From positions 1 through 10,459 of the forward strand of contig JBBRGB010000120.1 of the NCBI GenBank assembly GCA_038241095.1: a stretch of DNA of 10,459 bases, given 5' to 3'. Positions 6,928 to 10,459 of the stretch are shown here, in pieces. Source of the DNA: JBBDMX01 sp038241095 (lineage in GTDB: Bacteria > Planctomycetota > Phycisphaerae > Phycisphaerales > Phycisphaeraceae). Position 1 is the first letter of the stretch. Every line of letters starts with the position of its first letter. Under the pieces are notes generated by a model. It saw only the letters and a list, made by a program, of their open reading frames with translations. It searched no databases and was not told where the DNA came from. Both the position numbers and the translations under genes were made by a program.

Positions 6928-9900
6928 ATGCGTCTCACCCTCACCCGGCTCATCCTCCTTGCCGCCACCCTGACCCTCTGGGAACTGCTCTTCCCGTTCA
7001 ACTTCACCACCACCCCGCAATCGGCCTGGCTGGGTGAAACCGACATCCACAAAATCAACCTCGCGGGCAACCTCCTGCTCTTTGCCCCCTTGGGTCTGCT
7101 GTTGGGGTGGTGGTTCCAGCGACGATCGACCAATCGACATTGGGCCATCATCTTGGTCGCCCTCGTCGGCGGCCTGCTGTCGCTCTCGGGCGAAACCCTC
7201 CAAGTCTTCCTCCCCGAACGCCAAAGCTCCATCGTCGATCTGCTGGCCAACACCTTGGGCATCACCCTCGCCGGCATCGTCGGTTACGCCCGCGGGCATC
7301 GACTCGACCACTGGTTGTCCAGACTCGCCCGACGCCTCCCCACCGGTCGGCCCGCGCGACGATTGGGTTGGGTCATCCTCGCGATATTCATCGCAAGAAC
7401 CGCGCCCTTCGACCTGACCCCCGAAACCCGCGAGCTGCGCCTCGCACTCCAACAAACCTACGAATCAGGCTTGCCGTTTAGCGCCGTGACCCAATGGTTG
7501 CACCACCCCAATCAATCCGAGTTGTGGAACCTCGCCCTCTGGCAACTCACCGCTGCAACCCTCAACGCCACTCTCTTTTTCATGCTGGCCTTGACCTTGG
7601 CGCGGGCCTTGCGCTGGCGCTACTACCGGCATCAACCACGTCGCTCCCCGTGGCTGGAAACCGCCTTCCTGAGCGGGGGATTTCTTATCTTCACCGAACT
7701 GCTCCAGTGGCCCATCCGCAGCCGTGTCATGGACGCCACCGATGTCGTCACCGGCCTAGTTGGCATCGCGGTGGCCATCCTCTGGGATCGCATGGTTCCC
7801 CAATATTTAGCCCCCGGCGGCTCGGAGCTTCCGGGGGCGGGGGCCAGAGGCAGCGCTCAAATTGCAAGCGTCTCAGGTCCCATCCCCGACCAAGAACCGC
7901 AAGATAAAGACACCATTCCGAGCCACGGGAAAACACGCCAGACCCTTGCAAATTGTTCGTCCGCCCCGGCCCCCGGCTCAAAGCCGCCGGGGGCTAAATA
8001 TCAGCAATTCCCATATGCGGTCATCGCGGGCATCTGCATCTTGGCGGGCTTGGTCGGTGTCATGCTGCCGCATCTGCCTCCGGGGGCCGGAGTGCCTTAC
8101 AACCTCGCGGAACTATTGGGCACCGGCCCGCAGGCCTTCTTTCGTGCCGCAGGGATGACCCTCGCCGTCTTGTTGCTGGGGTTGTTACCCACCGCGATCG
8201 CACAAGGTCACGCAAGGTTCGTGGGCACCACGCTTCGCCTTCTCATCGCCAGCCTGATCGTCGCCGGCTTGCTGACACTCGTCGCGCCAACCGAAAGCCT
8301 TCACGACCTAGTGGGCACACCCTTGGCCGGTCGGGCTGCGGGGTGGGCGTGGCTGGGATGGGGCGAAGTCTGGCTGCGGTTGGCGGGGCTGATCCTGCTG
8401 CCCATGTCGGCCGTGCTGGCGGGGTTGGGGGGGGTGGCGTGCCAAGACTCATCACGCGATGCGGAAAATGTCTTGCGCGAAGATTCACCACACCGCCTGC
8501 CGCTCTTCTTGGCCGCGTTGGTCGGCCTGCTCGTGGGTCGCACCGTCGTCATCACCTTCGCCGCCACGGACAACCTCACCGAACTCATCGCCGGCACCGC
8601 GTCTAAGGGCGACCCCTTCATCGCCCGCACTTGGATCGCCTGGCCTGGCGAACTTTTTCTTTTTGCCATGCTGCTGCTGTTGGGGCTGAACGTCGCCATT
8701 ACGGACGCGCCTTGGCGTCTATTTTTCACGACACCTTTGACATCCCAAACACCGCGACGGGGACGTCGCGGCTACAAGTCTTTACTCTTGTTTCTTTCGG
8801 TTTTTACTCTCATCACCATCCCCTTGTCGCTCTGGCTCTTTCAACTTGGCACGGTCAACGCCCTGAGCAAATACGGCCAAACCTTTTCAGCCGAACAATT
8901 CCTCTTGGGCGCCAACCGCACCGCCACCCTGCCGCACATCCAAATCCTCCTGCGCTGGGGTCTGGTGTGGGTGGCGATGGTGATTGTGTTGAGCTTGGGC
9001 ACGCGCTTGGGCAGGGGACTGCGATTGCCCCGCCGCGCCGCGTCCGAAAGTGTTTCACCCGCCTGGTGTTCGCCCGTTTTCCTCCTCGCCCTGCCCGCCA
9101 CGCTGTTGATCATCTACGGCTCACTCTTGCCTTTTTCCTTCCATTGGCTGACGCCCGCCGTGGCGTTCAAGCAATTCACCGCCATCATGACCCTGGCCCA
9201 GTCCGTGAGCGCCAATCGCTTGGACTGGGTAGTCAACTTCATGCTCTTCGGCGCTCTGGCGCTGGTCTGGGCCGGGGCTTGGCATGTCGCATCGCCCTCG
9301 ACGCGCACTGGCGTCAAAGTCTTGTCGCGTTTGGCGGCCATCTGGCTGGGCGTGCTCTTCCTAGGCGCGGCCTTGGAGTTTGCCCAACTTTATCTCCCCG
9401 CCCGCACCACCAGTCCCATCGACCTCTTGGCGCAAGGTCTTGGAGCCGCGCTGGGCCTGTTGCTCTGGCAATGGCGTGGCCAGCGCTGGACGGCATTTAT
9501 CTCCAATCAATCGGGGCAATCCTCACTCCCGCTTCGGCTCCTGCAACTCTATCTCGCCGCTTACATCCTTTACGCCCTGATGCCGTTGGATGTGGTGCTG
9601 AGTCTTCACGAACTGACCGCCAAATTGCACCAAGGCCAAATCCGTCCCTGGCCTTGGCCGCCCCTGCCCACCGGCTCGGCCAACCTCCCCCGCTGGCTCT
9701 GGAACATCACCGGCGACATCGCGCTGGCCGTTCCCATTGGCCTGTTGCTGGCTTGGCGTTTTGCGCCCATCGCAAAACATGGGCGGGCCATGCTCGTGGG
9801 GCTGCTGTTGCTGACCGCCATCGAGGTCGCCCAATTGCCGCTGCTCTCCCGTGTCAGTGACGCCGCCGATGTCACCTTGGGGCTTCTCGGCATCGCGCTG

Positions 9901-10386
9901 GGTTTGCTGCTCCATGACCTGCATCGACGAGGCGCGTATCGGCCGCTGCTGAACCTGCGCCGCCGCTGGTACGCCTTGGCCGCGACGCTTTACGCCTTGA
10001 TCCTCATCGCCGGTTACACCTGGCCGTGGCATTTCGCCGCCGAGCCAGCGCCATCCCTGGCCGCGTTTTTCACCCAGACCCCCTTCGCCAACCTCTTGCG
10101 TGGGTCGGCCTACGTGGCCTTGGATCAACTGTTGAGAAAAAGTCTGCTGGCCCTGCCTTTGGGGTTGTTGGCGGGACTGGTGGTGAAACGTCATTATGTC
10201 GTCGCATTGTGGCCGGGGGTCGCGGCCCTGCTGGTCGTCGAACTGGTGCAACTTGTTACGGTCGGCCACCAAGCCGACCTGACGGACATCATGCTCGCCT
10301 TGCCGGGATTGAGCGCGGGGGCTTGGTTGGCTGTCCGACTCAAGCGATGCCGCGCTAAACCGCAAGCGTTTATCAAGGCCCCATAA
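6928..10386 (+). CDS. Giant multi-domain VanZ-family membrane protein
   Basis: The 1152-residue product has about 28 hydrophobic segments by eye and should lie in the cytoplasmic membrane. VanZ itself is linked to low-level teicoplanin resistance, but the biochemical role of the family is unclear. Five VanZ-like units are visible, at about 5-122, 147-288, 714-848, 868-997 and 1012-1138. Each ends in the same E-x2-Q-x11-D signature: E89/Q92/D104, E257/Q260/D272, E817/Q820/D832, E966/Q969/D981 and E1105/Q1108/D1120. Several also keep an upstream N/D...L-F-x-P-L/I-G-L-L-type helix (for example 48-59 and 929-940). The middle (about 363-690) is membrane-rich but lacks the signature. Residues 292-359 and about 1142-1147 are encoded by repeat elements. 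Single VanZ proteins are usually under 250 residues, so this is a large fusion or amplification. The ATG at 6928 has only a weak, distant ribosome site. Confidence 0.85.
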   Translation: MRLTLTRLILLAATLTLWELLFPFNFTTTPQSAWLGETDIHKINLAGNLLLFAPLGLLLGWWFQRRSTNRHWAIILVALVGGLLSLSGETLQVFLPERQSSIVDLLANTLGITLAGIVGYARGHRLDHWLSRLARRLPTGRPARRLGWVILAIFIARTAPFDLTPETRELRLALQQTYESGLPFSAVTQWLHHPNQSELWNLALWQLTAATLNATLFFMLALTLARALRWRYYRHQPRRSPWLETAFLSGGFLIFTELLQWPIRSRVMDATDVVTGLVGIAVAILWDRMVPQYLAPGGSELPGAGARGSAQIASVSGPIPDQEPQDKDTIPSHGKTRQTLANCSSAPAPGSKPPGAKYQQFPYAVIAGICILAGLVGVMLPHLPPGAGVPYNLAELLGTGPQAFFRAAGMTLAVLLLGLLPTAIAQGHARFVGTTLRLLIASLIVAGLLTLVAPTESLHDLVGTPLAGRAAGWAWLGWGEVWLRLAGLILLPMSAVLAGLGGVACQDSSRDAENVLREDSPHRLPLFLAALVGLLVGRTVVITFAATDNLTELIAGTASKGDPFIARTWIAWPGELFLFAMLLLLGLNVAITDAPWRLFFTTPLTSQTPRRGRRGYKSLLLFLSVFTLITIPLSLWLFQLGTVNALSKYGQTFSAEQFLLGANRTATLPHIQILLRWGLVWVAMVIVLSLGTRLGRGLRLPRRAASESVSPAWCSPVFLLALPATLLIIYGSLLPFSFHWLTPAVAFKQFTAIMTLAQSVSANRLDWVVNFMLFGALALVWAGAWHVASPSTRTGVKVLSRLAAIWLGVLFLGAALEFAQLYLPARTTSPIDLLAQGLGAALGLLLWQWRGQRWTAFISNQSGQSSLPLRLLQLYLAAYILYALMPLDVVLSLHELTAKLHQGQIRPWPWPPLPTGSANLPRWLWNITGDIALAVPIGLLLAWRFAPIAKHGRAMLVGLLLLTAIEVAQLPLLSRVSDAADVTLGLLGIALGLLLHDLHRRGAYRPLLNLRRRWYALAATLYALILIAGYTWPWHFAAEPAPSLAAFFTQTPFANLLRGSAYVALDQLLRKSLLALPLGLLAGLVVKRHYVVALWPGVAALLVVELVQLVTVGHQADLTDIMLALPGLSAGAWLAVRLKRCRAKPQAFIKAP
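7467..7484 (+). repeat. Copy 2 of the GGCTTGCCGTTTAGCGC repeat, inside the VanZ gene
   Basis: This 18-mer is identical to 6870-6887 but lies in the coding sequence and encodes part of SGLPFSAV (residues 180-187). It falls in a loop of the second VanZ-like unit, before its second hydrophobic segment. Confidence 0.7.
7803..8001. repeat. Large inverted-repeat element inserted in frame in the VanZ gene
   Basis: A perfect 20-bp inverted repeat bounds the element: atatttagcccccggcggct at 7803-7822 and its complement at 7982-8001. Similarity continues inward. The block at 7858-7873 matches the complement of 7940-7955 at 14 of 16 positions, and GGGGGC-rich tracts lie between. Each arm also folds alone (GCCCCCGG/CCGGGGGC stems). 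The frame stays open across it and yields a Gly/Pro/Ser-rich hydrophilic segment (residues 292-359). No transposase is encoded, so this looks like a non-autonomous, MITE- or BIME-like element. Confidence 0.8.
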
Positions 10387-10407
10387 CACACGCTTACGGT
10401 TTAGCGC
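10352..10407 (+). repeat. Convergent repeat pair forming a hairpin across the VanZ stop codon
   Basis: gcgctaaaccgcaagcg (10352-10368) is complementary to cgcttacggtttagcgc (10391-10407) at 16 of 17 positions, with a 22-base loop that contains the TAA stop at 10384-10386. The arms belong to the same family as 6870-6887 and 7467-7484. The left arm encodes residues 1142-1147 of the VanZ protein. The structure may end or protect the transcript, but no T-tract follows. Confidence 0.75.
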
Positions 10408-10422
10408 TTCGGCCCTATCCCC

Positions 10423-10454
10423 TTGCCGCGATGGAGTTGCGAGGCATCGGGCAA
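10423..10454. other. Second downstream hairpin after the VanZ gene
   Basis: ttgccgcgatg (10423-10433) pairs with catcgggcaa (10445-10454) apart from one bulged base, around an 11-base loop. It may belong to the neighbouring repeat unit or serve as a transcript end. The window stops 5 bases later, so a T-tract cannot be judged. Confidence 0.4.
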
Positions 10455-10459
10455 CAACC

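Noticed and set aside
8631..9860. Open frame (409 codons) in another frame of the VanZ gene, and a 288-codon antisense frame at 9523-10389
   Set aside because: Both are Arg/Pro/His- or Gln/Gly-rich shadow translations. The VanZ frame keeps membrane segments and five signature motifs across the same bases.
6928..10386. Antibiotic (teicoplanin) resistance gene
   Set aside because: VanZ-like domains are widespread without any resistance role, and there are no other van genes here.
10431..10459. Possible start of a rightward gene (ATG GAG TTG...) or end of a leftward gene (in-frame TAG at 10415-10417 on the minus strand)
   Set aside because: Both readings rest on 9-15 codons without a ribosome site or a family match, and the bases form a hairpin next to a repeat.

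Overview
This window comes from a GC-rich bacterium. Most likely it is a member of the Planctomycetota (Phycisphaerae-like) or a related PVC-group lineage. That placement is inference from three things: a secreted beta-helix/PA14 enzyme, an oversized VanZ-family membrane protein, and many short palindromic repeats in and around genes. No rRNA or other phylogenetic marker is present to confirm it.

Layout. Bases 1-58 hold the possible first codons of a leftward gene cut by the window edge. Bases 59-284 are non-coding and carry three copies of a short GGGCGTAAGCCC-type hairpin repeat. A leftward pheA (chorismate mutase / prephenate dehydratase / ACT) spans 285-1454. It diverges across a 63-bp gap from a rightward holB (DNA polymerase III delta-prime, 1518-2669). 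A rightward cardiolipin synthase (2731-4158) follows 61 bp later with a good Shine-Dalgarno sequence. A 218-bp spacer (4159-4376) holds a second inverted-repeat family. Next come a secreted two-part beta-helix protein with a PA14 module inside it (4377-6761), a spacer with a strong hairpin (6762-6927), and a 1152-residue membrane protein with five VanZ-type units (6928-10386). The last 73 bases hold repeat or hairpin sequence and no assignable gene.

The genes do not form one pathway. pheA serves phenylalanine synthesis, holB the replication clamp loader and cls membrane lipid synthesis. The beta-helix protein probably acts on an extracellular polysaccharide, and the VanZ protein is an envelope protein of unknown role. 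Only holB-cls looks like a possible co-transcribed pair.

Three things stand out. First, the PA14 module of the secreted enzyme appears to sit in permuted order exactly inside the first strand motif of the second beta-helix. Second, the VanZ protein carries five copies of an exact E-x2-Q-x11-D signature around a central block of degenerate repeats. Third, several palindromic repeat families have colonised the spacers and have entered the VanZ reading frame at three places without breaking it. One of these is a roughly 199-bp inverted-repeat element that now encodes a linker. I did not find a defence system, CRISPR array, transposase gene or RNA gene.
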